DNA of 17,544 nt, taken from NCBI GenBank assembly GCA_963169055.1, contig CAUJFU010000430.1, positions 1-17,544 on the forward strand, written 5' to 3'. The position numbers were made by a program, and so were the translations under genes. This document shows positions 5,226-13,239 of this stretch, piece by piece (position 1 is the first letter of the stretch; the number at the start of each line of letters is the position of its first letter). Source of the stretch: Myxococcota bacterium (GTDB taxonomy: Bacteria; Myxococcota_C; UBA6777). The notes beneath the pieces were generated by a model. The model was given only the letters and a program-made list of their open reading frames with translations, did no database searches and had not been told where the DNA came from.

Positions 5226-7895
5226 ATGGATAACGCGAAACAGCAAGTCCGAGACGAGATTGGCGTTCAGTTTGGCAAGTACCGCGTATTTGCTCGACTC
5301 GCAACAGGGGGGATGGCCGAATTGTTCTTGGCAAAACAACCGGGTATCGGGGGTTTTCGCAAGACAATCGTCTTAAAGTGCATCCTGCCTCACTTGGCCA
5401 AAGAAGAACAATTCGTTCAGATGTTCTTGGACGAAGCGCGGATCGCCGCAAGCCTCGAACATCCCAACATCGTTCGCATCTTGGAGATCGGCGAACAAGT
5501 CGGCGTGTACTTCATCACGATGGAGTTTATTCGTGGGCAAAGCCTCCGCGAATACCGAAAACGCCTCTACAAACAACGCCCCACCAAGTTCTCTCCCTAC
5601 GCCGTCTCTGCCGCGATCCTCGCTCAAGCCTCCGCAGGCTTGCATTATGCCCATACTGCCGTTGATGACGACGGATACCCTCTCCAAATCATCCACCGCG
5701 ATGTCAGCCCCACCAATATCTTGGTCTCCTACAACGGAGTCGCCAAGATCGTCGACTTTGGGGTCGCCAAAGCCACCACCCAACAACACCGTACCAGCGC
5801 GGGGACCATCAAAGGCAAGTATCGCTATATGTCCCCCGAACAAATCGCTAACAAAGACCTCGACAACCGCTCCGATATCTTCTCGCTCGGGATCATCCTT
5901 TACGAGATGACCACCAACGTCGGCCTGTTTGGTCGCCGCAGCGAGATCGAAGTGATCAAAGCCGTCAGCGAAGCCCAAGTGATGGCCCCCTCCAAATTTG
6001 ATCGCAGCTATCCCGAATCTCTCGAAACCATCGTGATGAAAGCACTCGCCAAAGATCGCGACCTGCGCTACAACTCCGCAGACGAACTGCGTAGCGATCT
6101 TGAAAAATTCATGCACGAAAGCGGCGAATACTTCGGAACAGCACAGCTTGCTGAACTCACCCAAGAATTTTTCCCCGACGAACAACGCACCGATCAAACC
6201 GGCATCTTCTCTCCCCTCACCCCCGCCGATCTCGTTCGGTTCGCAGGTGAATTTGCTTCGCCCGATATGATCCCCAACTTCCAACATCCCGGATACAACT
6301 CGCAGATCTCACAACCCGGCTGGAACACCCAACACACAGGCAACTTTCCACCCTCCTACAGCCAAACCACACCCGCCCCTTACCAAGGCATGGGTCCGAT
6401 CGCCTACCAAGGAGGAACCCCCTCCTCGGCTTCGTTGGGCGCGATGGGACGAGCCACAAATGCCCCATCCCAAGGCCACCAAAGCGGCGCAGGCATGATG
6501 GCCCAAATGAACCTCGCCCACATCCAAGCCGGACTGCCCGAAGACACGGGCGAAGAGACCTTGGCTGCGGGCGTCCCCGCAAGTCCTTCGCTTGACGGGC
6601 AAAGCGGTATCCGCTCAACGCCCCGAAATAGCAGCATCCGTTGGATCGTTCCAATGTTGCTGCTGTTTTTGTCGGGAGGTGCGGCGGGATGGTGGTTTTT
6701 CCTCCGCCCCAACGACGGCGCACTTGAAAAACAAAAGCTCCAAATCGCCGCACTGATGGACAAAAACGAGCACAAAGAAGCTCGGATGCGTTTGCGCATC
6801 TTTGAGCAAATGGACGGCGCACACCAAAAATTCGGTGACTGGATACAAACCCAACGCCAAACCCTCGATCTGATGGCCCAACTCAAGATCGCCGAAGAGA
6901 TGATCAAAAAAGGCGAGCTCCTCGAAACACGCTCTTTCCTACAAGTTCTCAAGAAACAAACCCCCAACCACCCAAACATCCTCCAACTGGAGCAGCAGAT
7001 CACCTCCGCGATGGCCGCTGCCCGCCGCCCCCCGCCCCCCCCCCTTCAAAGCGATCTCCCTCGTACCACCCCGCCACCCCCAACGACAGGAACCGACGAG
7101 GAACCCGAGGCTCGCACATCGCGCCGCAAACGCCGACGTTGGCGCAAACCACCCAAACGACGCACCAAACGTGTCGCATCCGCTGATCCTGTCAAAACTC
7201 CCGAAACACAGGACCCCGCACAGCCCCAACAAGGCAAGCTTTACATCGGCACCACACCCTCCGCACGAGTCGAACTCAACGGCCAATTGATCGGCTATAC
7301 CCCCATCAACAACTACATCGCTGCGGTGGGACGTTATCGCTTGCAGCTCAAAGCTCCGGGATACAGAACCCTCACACGCATCGTCGAGCTCCGCAGCGAT
7401 AAACCCGCCGAGATCAACGCCTCGCTCGAACCCTTAGCCACGGATCGCCCCACCCCACCGCCACCGACAAGACGACCCGTCGTCGCAGTCGATCCTCCTC
7501 AAAACCGAGAAGACGATGGCAACAAACCCCAGCTTCCTTTCGAAAGCATCCGCCTCCCGCGCAAAGTGACGCTCCGCATCTTTATGAGCGATCCTCGCGG
7601 CATCGCTGGACGCCACTACACCGAAGCCCACCCCAAACTCTGCACACAGATCGAAGCCGAACTCAAACGTGTCCTCGGCCCCAACTACCCTGTGAACGGC
7701 GTGACCAATGCTTGGCTGCGTTACGTCCTCGAAAAAGGCCGCAACAGCACCAACGATTACGAAACCGTCTATCCTCGCGCTGTCGCCTACGTCGCCTACA
7801 AATACCTCGCCCAAGGCCGCCCCACCAAGCGTGTCGGCCAGATCCTTGTCTCTTTCGCCATGCGCTCCAAATTCCAAAGCCTCCAAAACAATTAA
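5226..7895 (+). CDS. Transmembrane Ser/Thr kinase 1 with PEGA domain
   Basis: This is an 889-residue eukaryote-like Ser/Thr kinase. The cytoplasmic kinase domain spans about 19-300: glycine loop ATGGMAELF, ATP-binding Lys51 (IVLK), helix-C Glu70, catalytic loop HRDVSPTN (157-164), DFG at 177-179 and SPEQ before helix F. Ser161 replaces the usual catalytic-loop lysine, a variant known in myxobacterial kinases. Residues ~345-405 form a Gln/Gly/Pro/Tyr-rich linker. One membrane segment (about 473-493) is followed by a helical stretch (500-600), a Pro- and Arg-rich stalk (601-650), a PEGA domain (670-737; PSARVELNGQLIGYTP) and an unrecognised C-terminal domain (775-889). PEGA domains are thought to act in the envelope. 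The ATG at 5226 has AAGGA at eight-base spacing. A C10 tract at 7035-7044 lies in the stalk. The substrate is unknown. Confidence 0.93.
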   Translation: MDNAKQQVRDEIGVQFGKYRVFARLATGGMAELFLAKQPGIGGFRKTIVLKCILPHLAKEEQFVQMFLDEARIAASLEHPNIVRILEIGEQVGVYFITMEFIRGQSLREYRKRLYKQRPTKFSPYAVSAAILAQASAGLHYAHTAVDDDGYPLQIIHRDVSPTNILVSYNGVAKIVDFGVAKATTQQHRTSAGTIKGKYRYMSPEQIANKDLDNRSDIFSLGIILYEMTTNVGLFGRRSEIEVIKAVSEAQVMAPSKFDRSYPESLETIVMKALAKDRDLRYNSADELRSDLEKFMHESGEYFGTAQLAELTQEFFPDEQRTDQTGIFSPLTPADLVRFAGEFASPDMIPNFQHPGYNSQISQPGWNTQHTGNFPPSYSQTTPAPYQGMGPIAYQGGTPSSASLGAMGRATNAPSQGHQSGAGMMAQMNLAHIQAGLPEDTGEETLAAGVPASPSLDGQSGIRSTPRNSSIRWIVPMLLLFLSGGAAGWWFFLRPNDGALEKQKLQIAALMDKNEHKEARMRLRIFEQMDGAHQKFGDWIQTQRQTLDLMAQLKIAEEMIKKGELLETRSFLQVLKKQTPNHPNILQLEQQITSAMAAARRPPPPPLQSDLPRTTPPPPTTGTDEEPEARTSRRKRRRWRKPPKRRTKRVASADPVKTPETQDPAQPQQGKLYIGTTPSARVELNGQLIGYTPINNYIAAVGRYRLQLKAPGYRTLTRIVELRSDKPAEINASLEPLATDRPTPPPPTRRPVVAVDPPQNREDDGNKPQLPFESIRLPRKVTLRIFMSDPRGIAGRHYTEAHPKLCTQIEAELKRVLGPNYPVNGVTNAWLRYVLEKGRNSTNDYETVYPRAVAYVAYKYLAQGRPTKRVGQILVSFAMRSKFQSLQNN
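7035..7044 (+). repeat. C10 homopolymer inside kinase 1
   Basis: Ten consecutive C's encode part of the proline run after residue 600, between the membrane segment and the PEGA domain. Loss or gain of one base would keep the kinase and anchor but replace the periplasmic PEGA and C-terminal domains. Confidence 0.9.
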
Positions 7896-8097
7896 AGACA
7901 CTCCCCACGCTTTCCAGCGCCCGCTCCAACAATCCCCCAATGCAAATTCGACCGCCACGCAAAGACACGCCCCACCCCCTCTAACGTGCTTGCTTCTCAA
8001 TGCGGTTCGTGCCATCCTCGCGCCATCGGCTTCTTACCACCAACCGCCCCACTCCAAGTCGAGGCGGCGTGCTTCTGCAAGGCAAGATTCTTCGACG

Positions 8098-8108
8098 TTG
8101 TTCAACAA
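8098..8108 (+). promoter_or_regulatory. Short palindrome beside the receptor ribosome-binding site
   Basis: TTGTTCAACAA is a perfect 11-base inverted repeat (five-base arms around C). It ends two bases before the GAGGGA ribosome-binding site (8111-8116) of the TonB-dependent receptor gene. It could be an operator half or mean nothing. The rest of 7896-8120 shows no B12 or other riboswitch motif that I recognise. Confidence 0.25.
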
Positions 8109-8110
8109 GC

Positions 8111-8116
8111 GAGGGA
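8111..8116 (+). promoter_or_regulatory. Shine-Dalgarno sequence deciding the start at 8121
   Basis: GAGGGA lies four bases before the ATG at 8121. The frame is open back to 7986, but those 45 extra residues lack a ribosome-binding site and would bury the signal peptide deep inside the chain. Confidence 0.55.
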
Positions 8117-8120
8117 AAAG

Positions 8121-11081
8121 ATGCGCACACAAAGCACACCACACCATGTTGCCCCCACAGCCCCCCCCCTGCCTTTGAGGATTGTTTCGCACCGCCATCG
8201 CGCCACAAACGCACGATTCATCGGTCTCTGGCTCGCCTTGGCTTGTCTGCCTTGGTTCGGTAAGCTCTCCACCGCCTATGCTGCCGACGCCAAGCTACAG
8301 ATGCGTTTGATCCCACCCAAAACCCCTTATATCGGGCGTCCCGTTGAGATCAACGGGCAAGTTCCCAACAACGAAGATCTCGAAGACGTCTTCTTGTTCT
8401 ATCGAACACACAAAAGCAAGACCACGTTTGTCCGCGTCAAGATGGCGCTCTATCGCGGAGAGTTCTATCGCGCAATCATCCCCGCAAACATCGCAAAACC
8501 CGAAGGAATCGAGTTTTACACCATTGGAACAGGCACCGACAAAAAGCCCATCCCCTTGCTCGCTTCTCCACAAAAACCTTTTTTGCTTGCCCTGCGCACT
8601 GCCCCCAAAGAAGAGAAAAAAGACGACGAGACCGCAGCCGCCGAAGATGTCGTCTTCTCCGCAGGTCGCCGTGAACAGCGCCTCCAAAAAGCCCCCGGGG
8701 TGATCTCCGTGATCACAGGCGATGAGATCCGCGCCTTCGGCTTTCGTGACCTGATCGAAGCCTTGCGCTACATGGCAGGGATCGATGTCAACCACAACGG
8801 ACTCTCGCCTGACATCGGTATCCGTGGACTCAATCCTCGCCTTGCCTTCGGCGACAAACTCGTGTTGTTGATCGACGGCCAAAATATGGCTTGGCGACAA
8901 CTCAACCGAAACTCCACCATCGTCAGCCCCGACAACGTCCTGCGTATCGAGATCATCCGAGGCCCCGGATCCACCCTGTGGGGGGCTAACGCTATCAGCG
9001 GTGTGATCAACGTCATCACCAAAACAGGACAAGCCCTCAAAGGCATCGAGATGGTCGGCGGGGGCTCTCCCTTGTCGGGTTCCTACTTCCTCACCGCACA
9101 AGGTGGCGGCGAAGTCATCGGTGGACTCTCTCTGCGCGCCTCTTTCTCCTACAGCCGCGATATCCGCTCTCCCCTTCTTGCTCCTGTGTACGAATTTCTC
9201 AAACTGAGTGACGAGGATTATAAAAAACTAAACAATGTCAACGATCTACTCCGCTCATTTGGTGGCCTCCCCGCACGCTATCCCGGTCTCAACTACCAAC
9301 GCTACAGTTTTATAGCCCCCGGTGACGAGGAAAACAATCTCTACTTTATGGCGCAAATGTCTTGGAAAGGACTCAGTCTTTCTTACTACCACAACCGCTA
9401 CGAATACTTTGCGCCCTTTGGCTCCTTTAGTATCGTTGGCGGCGATGACACCAAGATCTCGTCCGATCGCCATATCGCCCGCCTCTCCTACCTTACCCCG
9501 CTCGGATCGTGGGGAACTCTGCTGTTGTGGACTTCTTATGACAATTACGGATTCGGACCCGGCGCACGATACGAAGCCAACCCAATGTCCACCAACGCCA
9601 GCGCCTCCCAACTCGACGGAGCCTCGGGCTATTTTGCGGTACGCAATCAAGGCTCCTTCCAAGGGTATTATCCGCTCTGTAACCTCCTCCCCGCCAACGC
9701 CACCACCCCCTGCATCGATCGTACAAGTCTCAGCACCAGCCGCATCTGCAAGATCTACAACAACCCCCTAGAAGCCAGCACCCCCGGAAGCAAGGCCGCC
9801 CAAGAAATCCCTCTAGGAGCCGCTTGCTTGCCGACTTACCAAGATGGCCGTTTCACCCGAAAGCTCGGAGGAAACGACCAGCGATTTGAATTCGGCGCGC
9901 AACTTTCCGCTCAAATTATGGAAAATTTCTCTCTTAATTTTGGAGTTGAATTCGAATATCTGACGGTCTTGCAGCTTTATTTCCCCGATATCTGGCAAGA
10001 GGTTCTTGGGCTTGGCATACCTTATATCTCCAACAGCCACTTCAGCACCTTTCTGCAACTCCAATACAACCTGCTGAATTTTGTTGAATTTACCGCCGGA
10101 GCCCGCTTTGACTACGACCAACGATACGGTCCGGTCGTGACGCCTCGTTTTGCTGCAGTCATCACACCCGGCGCGGGATTTTTCTTCAAAGCGCTGTACG
10201 GAAACGCCTTTAAAGCGCCGTCGTTTCAAGACTTGTACTATTGGAGACGCAACGAAACCTACGGGAATCCCAACCTGAAACCTGAATCCGTCCACACCTT
10301 TGAACTCCAAGCAGGTTGGGTACGCAGCCGCTTGATGGCGGTCAGCTTGACGGGATTTGTCTCTCTGTTTGATAACCTGATCACCTACGTTCAACGCACA
10401 AAAGACAAAGAACTCGAAGGTCTCAACGAGACAGGCCGCAGCCAAAAAGAGATCGATGAATTGCGCTTACTTTTTCCACTCAGCCAACGTCCAGACGGAA
10501 CCAAAGACTACGTACAAAAACAAAATAGCCAAAGTCTTGTGACGTATGGAGCTGAATTGGAGTTTCGGATCTTCCCGATTCGCGGGTTAAATATACGTGG
10601 AAACGTCGGCATCTATCCCGCCAACCTGCTTGGGACACAAGAAGAACGGCTGAAATACGGAGCAGGATGGACAGGTTCGTTGATGGTTTCCTACCGTTAT
10701 CAATTCTTCTCGGTGGCTGCGGGAGCGCTGTTTGTGGGTCCAAAACTTACGGACCCACGCGCTGTCTTTGCCCCGGGCGTCTTACCCGCCAGCAGCCAAT
10801 CCGACGGAAACAAAGTAATGTTGCCCTTTTGGACCACCACCAAAGAACTCGAAGACCGCTACAAACAAGTCGGTCTGGATATCCCCACCGATCCGAGCAT
10901 CGAAACGCCTTGGTACGTTCACACTTTCCTCACCGTCCAATTTCTCGATATCTTGGGCCACTTGGACTTTGTTGTGCGCCTGAGCAACCTGCTCAACCTC
11001 GATATCTACGATGCCAGCGATATCCTGTTTGTTCCTCAGAAAAAGTTCGATGTCACCGCATGGGTGCGCGTCAAGTACTAG
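8121..11081 (+). CDS. TonB-dependent outer-membrane receptor with N-terminal extension
   Basis: This 986-residue product is a gated beta-barrel that would import an unidentified ligand using TonB energy. A long, His/Pro/Arg-rich N-region precedes the signal-peptide core (33-47), with a likely cut at AYA-54. Residues ~56-160 form a beta-rich, Ig-like extension before the plug. A TonB-box-like EDVVFSAG is at 175-182. The plug follows (about 188-303): APGVISVITGDEI, IRGLNPR, VLLIDGQ and IEIIRGPGSTLWGANAISGV, the last a hallmark of the family. The barrel ends with an aromatic Tyr in WVRVKY. Four cysteines (about 520, 531, 543, 569) cluster in one probable extracellular loop. Neighbours do not reveal the substrate. 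A C9 tract at 8161-8169 interrupts codons 14-17. The family call is firm, the ligand unknown, and the start is moderately certain. Confidence 0.93.
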   Translation: MRTQSTPHHVAPTAPPLPLRIVSHRHRATNARFIGLWLALACLPWFGKLSTAYAADAKLQMRLIPPKTPYIGRPVEINGQVPNNEDLEDVFLFYRTHKSKTTFVRVKMALYRGEFYRAIIPANIAKPEGIEFYTIGTGTDKKPIPLLASPQKPFLLALRTAPKEEKKDDETAAAEDVVFSAGRREQRLQKAPGVISVITGDEIRAFGFRDLIEALRYMAGIDVNHNGLSPDIGIRGLNPRLAFGDKLVLLIDGQNMAWRQLNRNSTIVSPDNVLRIEIIRGPGSTLWGANAISGVINVITKTGQALKGIEMVGGGSPLSGSYFLTAQGGGEVIGGLSLRASFSYSRDIRSPLLAPVYEFLKLSDEDYKKLNNVNDLLRSFGGLPARYPGLNYQRYSFIAPGDEENNLYFMAQMSWKGLSLSYYHNRYEYFAPFGSFSIVGGDDTKISSDRHIARLSYLTPLGSWGTLLLWTSYDNYGFGPGARYEANPMSTNASASQLDGASGYFAVRNQGSFQGYYPLCNLLPANATTPCIDRTSLSTSRICKIYNNPLEASTPGSKAAQEIPLGAACLPTYQDGRFTRKLGGNDQRFEFGAQLSAQIMENFSLNFGVEFEYLTVLQLYFPDIWQEVLGLGIPYISNSHFSTFLQLQYNLLNFVEFTAGARFDYDQRYGPVVTPRFAAVITPGAGFFFKALYGNAFKAPSFQDLYYWRRNETYGNPNLKPESVHTFELQAGWVRSRLMAVSLTGFVSLFDNLITYVQRTKDKELEGLNETGRSQKEIDELRLLFPLSQRPDGTKDYVQKQNSQSLVTYGAELEFRIFPIRGLNIRGNVGIYPANLLGTQEERLKYGAGWTGSLMVSYRYQFFSVAAGALFVGPKLTDPRAVFAPGVLPASSQSDGNKVMLPFWTTTKELEDRYKQVGLDIPTDPSIETPWYVHTFLTVQFLDILGHLDFVVRLSNLLNLDIYDASDILFVPQKKFDVTAWVRVKY
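8161..8169 (+). repeat. C9 homopolymer near the start of the receptor gene
   Basis: Nine C's fall within codons 14-17, upstream of the signal-peptide core. A one-base slip would put the entire receptor out of frame unless a downstream start is used. Confidence 0.9.
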
Positions 11082-11085
11082 AACG

Positions 11086-11094
11086 CCCCCCCCC
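11086..11094. repeat. C9 homopolymer after the receptor stop codon
   Basis: Nine C's lie four bases beyond the TAG of the receptor gene, in the 53-base gap to the convergent gene. No terminator hairpin or T-run accompanies it. Confidence 0.85.
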
Positions 11095-11134
11095 GCTTCA
11101 TGCCTCCATTCGTCCCATCCATCGGGGAATATGG

Positions 11135-11908
11135 CTACGCTTCAAATAAGACGTCCTGCCAGAGATGTTGCCAACGCTGTGTGGCTTGCGTTTGGCTGTC
11201 TTGGCGCTTCAGCAGCGCGGAAAGCAGCCGATGGCGCTGACGAGACATCATCGAGATCAACATTGCAAGGTGATCTTCTTGCCAAAATCGCTCAAAGATC
11301 CAAGCGCGCAAAGACGGGGTCCACCGCTGCTGAAAGTACGGATGTTCCTGCCATTGGGAGATCGAAGCCGTTGTGCGCAAAAGGTAGCCGCGACGCAGAG
11401 CGGACGGAGCATACAAACAAGGGATGGCTTCTGCCGTCAAATGGGTCGTCTGCGTTTGACCCAAAGCCAAGGAAGGATGGGCTTCTACGCTCGGGGGCGT
11501 CGCCTGCGTTTGGCCCAAAGCCAAGATCGCCGCAGCACGGGCTGTTTTGGAAGATGTTTTGAGTGCAGCTTCTTGTGCGTCGAGATGGATGGCTTCTGCC
11601 ACAGCGAGGTAAGACCACGCAAGCGCCATATCTACGTCGATCGCGTCCAAAGTCAACGAAAGCAACGCACGCAGGGCATCTTGTAGATCGATCTCCCCCT
11701 GCTTTCCTTCGATCCAACGGCGTTTTGTATAAAGAGCCTTCCAAATCGTCGGGTCGATGGGATGGCCGGCTCGTTCACAAAGACACAACATCCTCTCGGC
11801 GCTGTCGCAAGCAAATATGTGCAACAACACAGGCGCAGCGAGCGGAATCCATCCACGCAGGGTCTTGCGCTCCTGCAAGGGATGTTCTAGCTCAAAAGAC
11901 GATGACAT
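11135..11908 (-). CDS. Hypothetical protein with an 18-residue tandem repeat
   Basis: I do not recognise this 257-residue protein. It is predicted to be largely helical and Leu/Ala/Gln/Trp-rich, with no signal peptide; one hydrophobic stretch (about 20-33, WIPLAAPVLLHIFA) is too short for a confident membrane helix. Residues 130-165 hold two 18-residue units, each starting ALGQTQ and followed by T-rich and AEA/VEA text, encoded by a 54-bp tandem duplication. The C-terminus is rich in Arg, Gln and Trp. The start at 11908 is chosen because AAAAGGA (11917-11923, minus strand) lies eight bases upstream; the ATG two codons earlier is too close, and the frame's first start at 11989 gives an Arg-rich tail. 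It converges on the receptor gene and is divergent from the next gene. Confidence 0.6.
   Translation of the reverse strand: MSSSFELEHPLQERKTLRGWIPLAAPVLLHIFACDSAERMLCLCERAGHPIDPTIWKALYTKRRWIEGKQGEIDLQDALRALLSLTLDAIDVDMALAWSYLAVAEAIHLDAQEAALKTSSKTARAAAILALGQTQATPPSVEAHPSLALGQTQTTHLTAEAIPCLYAPSALRRGYLLRTTASISQWQEHPYFQQRWTPSLRAWIFERFWQEDHLAMLISMMSRQRHRLLSALLKRQDSQTQATQRWQHLWQDVLFEA
11450..11525. repeat. 54-bp tandem duplication in the unknown gene
   Basis: CTGCGTTTGRCCCAAAGCCAAG occurs at 11450-11471 and again at 11504-11525, exactly 54 bases apart, so the frame is kept. It underlies the repeated ALGQTQ peptide of the minus-strand protein. Confidence 0.85.
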
Positions 11909-12035
11909 GGGCATCTTCCTTTTGCGAGGGATCTTCCATCGCCTCGCGGTGATGGGAAACACACGCGGGGAGTGTCTCCTTGGCCCCAAGCTTTGCGGGC
12001 TTGCTTTGGTCTAAGATGGAAAGGACAACCAAAAG

Positions 12036-12476
12036 ATGCAACCCATTGAAAAACAACACGCTCTCGCATCATCTTCGGCGTGGCGAAACGCTGTAGCGCG
12101 TGGTGTTTTGCTGGCGATCTTGGTAGGGGCGTTGTTGTGGGGAAGCCGGATTTATCAAACAGATTATCCGATCGATGCCGAGGTTGAGTATCTCTATAGC
12201 GATATTCCCCGTCCATTGGAGCTTTTGCGCGTTGTGGCTCACATCACCGACCGCACACAAAAGCGCCTTGCGCACGTCACGTTTTTTCATCACCGTCCCC
12301 TACGCACCGAAACAACGACGGCCTCTCGCAAACAACGCTTGCGTTTGTTGCGGGGATCTCACACACTCACCGTTGCGCTGCACTATCGAGACGGACGGAC
12401 CCTGCGCTTGACAAAGGCCCTTCTCTGGGAACAAAGCGGAGGGCGCCACCTTGTGCGGCTCGCCTCTGCGCGTTAA
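12036..12476 (+). CDS. Small membrane-anchored protein of unknown function
   Basis: The product has 146 residues. A short cytoplasmic N-terminus with Arg17 and Arg22 precedes a single hydrophobic segment at about 20-37 (VARGVLLAILVGALLWG), an uncleaved signal-anchor. The remaining ~105 residues look like a beta-rich periplasmic domain: alternating strands EVEYLYSD, LELLRVVAHITD, LAHVTFFHH, HTLTVALHYRDGRTLRLTKAL and HLVRLASAR. The pattern suggests an immunoglobulin-like or carboxypeptidase-regulatory-like fold, but I cannot name a family. GAAAGGA lies ten bases before the ATG. The DUF924 gene follows 72 bases downstream on the same strand, so the two may be co-transcribed. No catalytic motif is apparent. 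Confidence 0.7.
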   Translation: MQPIEKQHALASSSAWRNAVARGVLLAILVGALLWGSRIYQTDYPIDAEVEYLYSDIPRPLELLRVVAHITDRTQKRLAHVTFFHHRPLRTETTTASRKQRLRLLRGSHTLTVALHYRDGRTLRLTKALLWEQSGGRHLVRLASAR

Positions 12477-12533
12477 AACAAGGCAAGTCAACGCCAACAG
12501 GCCGATCTCAACAACACAAACATCACCCACCAC

Positions 12534-12540
12534 AAAAGGA
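12534..12540 (+). promoter_or_regulatory. Shine-Dalgarno sequence of the DUF924 gene
   Basis: AAAAGGA lies eight bases before the ATG at 12549 and fits the start that gives the family's usual N-terminus. Confidence 0.6.
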
Positions 12541-12548
12541 ACAACACG

Positions 12549-13154
12549 ATGGACCCACGCGCTGCTGAGATCTTGTGGTTTTGGTTTGGTCGAATCTCAC
12601 CAACGGGCGAAGTTTCCGAAGAAAAACGCACCAAGTGGTTTCGTGGCGGCGAAGCCTTCGACCACGAGATCGAAGATCTCTTTGACGAAGAGATGGAAGC
12701 TGCCGCAACGGGCGAGCTGGACGATTGGCGTCAAACCCCGCGTGGATGCCTTGCGTTGTGTTTGTTGCTTGATCAATTTCCTCGCAACGTCTATAGGGGA
12801 CAACCCCAAGCCTTCGCGCAGGATGCCAAGGCTCTCGATATCGCGCTTGCTTGCATCGAGGACGGAAGCTGGCAAGCCCTCACGTTGATCGAGCGTGTCT
12901 TTGTATTGCTCCCCCTAGAACATGCGGAATCTTTGCCGATGCAACAACGATCCGTTGCGTTGTTTCGGGCTTTAGAAGAAGAAGCCCCCGCTTCGCAAAA
13001 GCCCTTGCTTGCGTCTTATCGGGATTACGCAGAACGCCATCACGCCTTGATCGAGCAGTTTGGGCGATTCCCATACCGCAACGCGGTTCTCGGTCGCCCT
13101 TCAACACAAGCCGAAAAGACTTTCTTGGAAGAAACAGGAACTTCTTTTCTCTAG
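12549..13154 (+). CDS. DUF924 family protein
   Basis: The 201-residue soluble protein matches the DUF924 family in length and motifs. The N-terminus AAEILWFWFG (5-14) is followed by KTKW/WF-type spacing (here KRTKWFRGG at 26-34). The family hallmark LLLDQFPRNVYRGQPQAFAQD lies at about 72-92, and LPLEHAES follows later. DUF924 proteins are helical, with a TPR-like arrangement and no established biochemical function. There is no signal peptide or membrane segment. The gene follows the small membrane protein and precedes kinase 2 by 85 bases on the same strand. That spacing is compatible with an operon but offers no functional link. The gene appears intact. Confidence 0.9.
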   Translation: MDPRAAEILWFWFGRISPTGEVSEEKRTKWFRGGEAFDHEIEDLFDEEMEAAATGELDDWRQTPRGCLALCLLLDQFPRNVYRGQPQAFAQDAKALDIALACIEDGSWQALTLIERVFVLLPLEHAESLPMQQRSVALFRALEEEAPASQKPLLASYRDYAERHHALIEQFGRFPYRNAVLGRPSTQAEKTFLEETGTSFL

Positions 13155-13239
13155 ATCCTCCACAGCACAACCAAAGACCACGCTTCGACACGCCAAGACA
13201 GCGTTTTCTCCAAGACATCGGACTAGGTAGGCAGAGAAG

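Noticed and set aside
5107-5376. A small TTG-started gene overlapping the start of kinase 1.
   Set aside because: No ribosome-binding site is present, the frame overlaps the conserved kinase N-terminus, and the region is better explained by RNA folding.
7896-8120. A cobalamin riboswitch before the TonB receptor.
   Set aside because: The conserved B12-box core and surrounding helices were not seen. Only a short CCGCC/GGCGG pairing and an 11-base palindrome are present.
11541-11558. Dispersed repeat shared with 15275-15291 (GCTGTTTTGGA then GATGTT).
   Set aside because: The match is 17-18 bases with a one-base gap and no clear extension on either side. It may be chance, and cannot be judged without a genome search.
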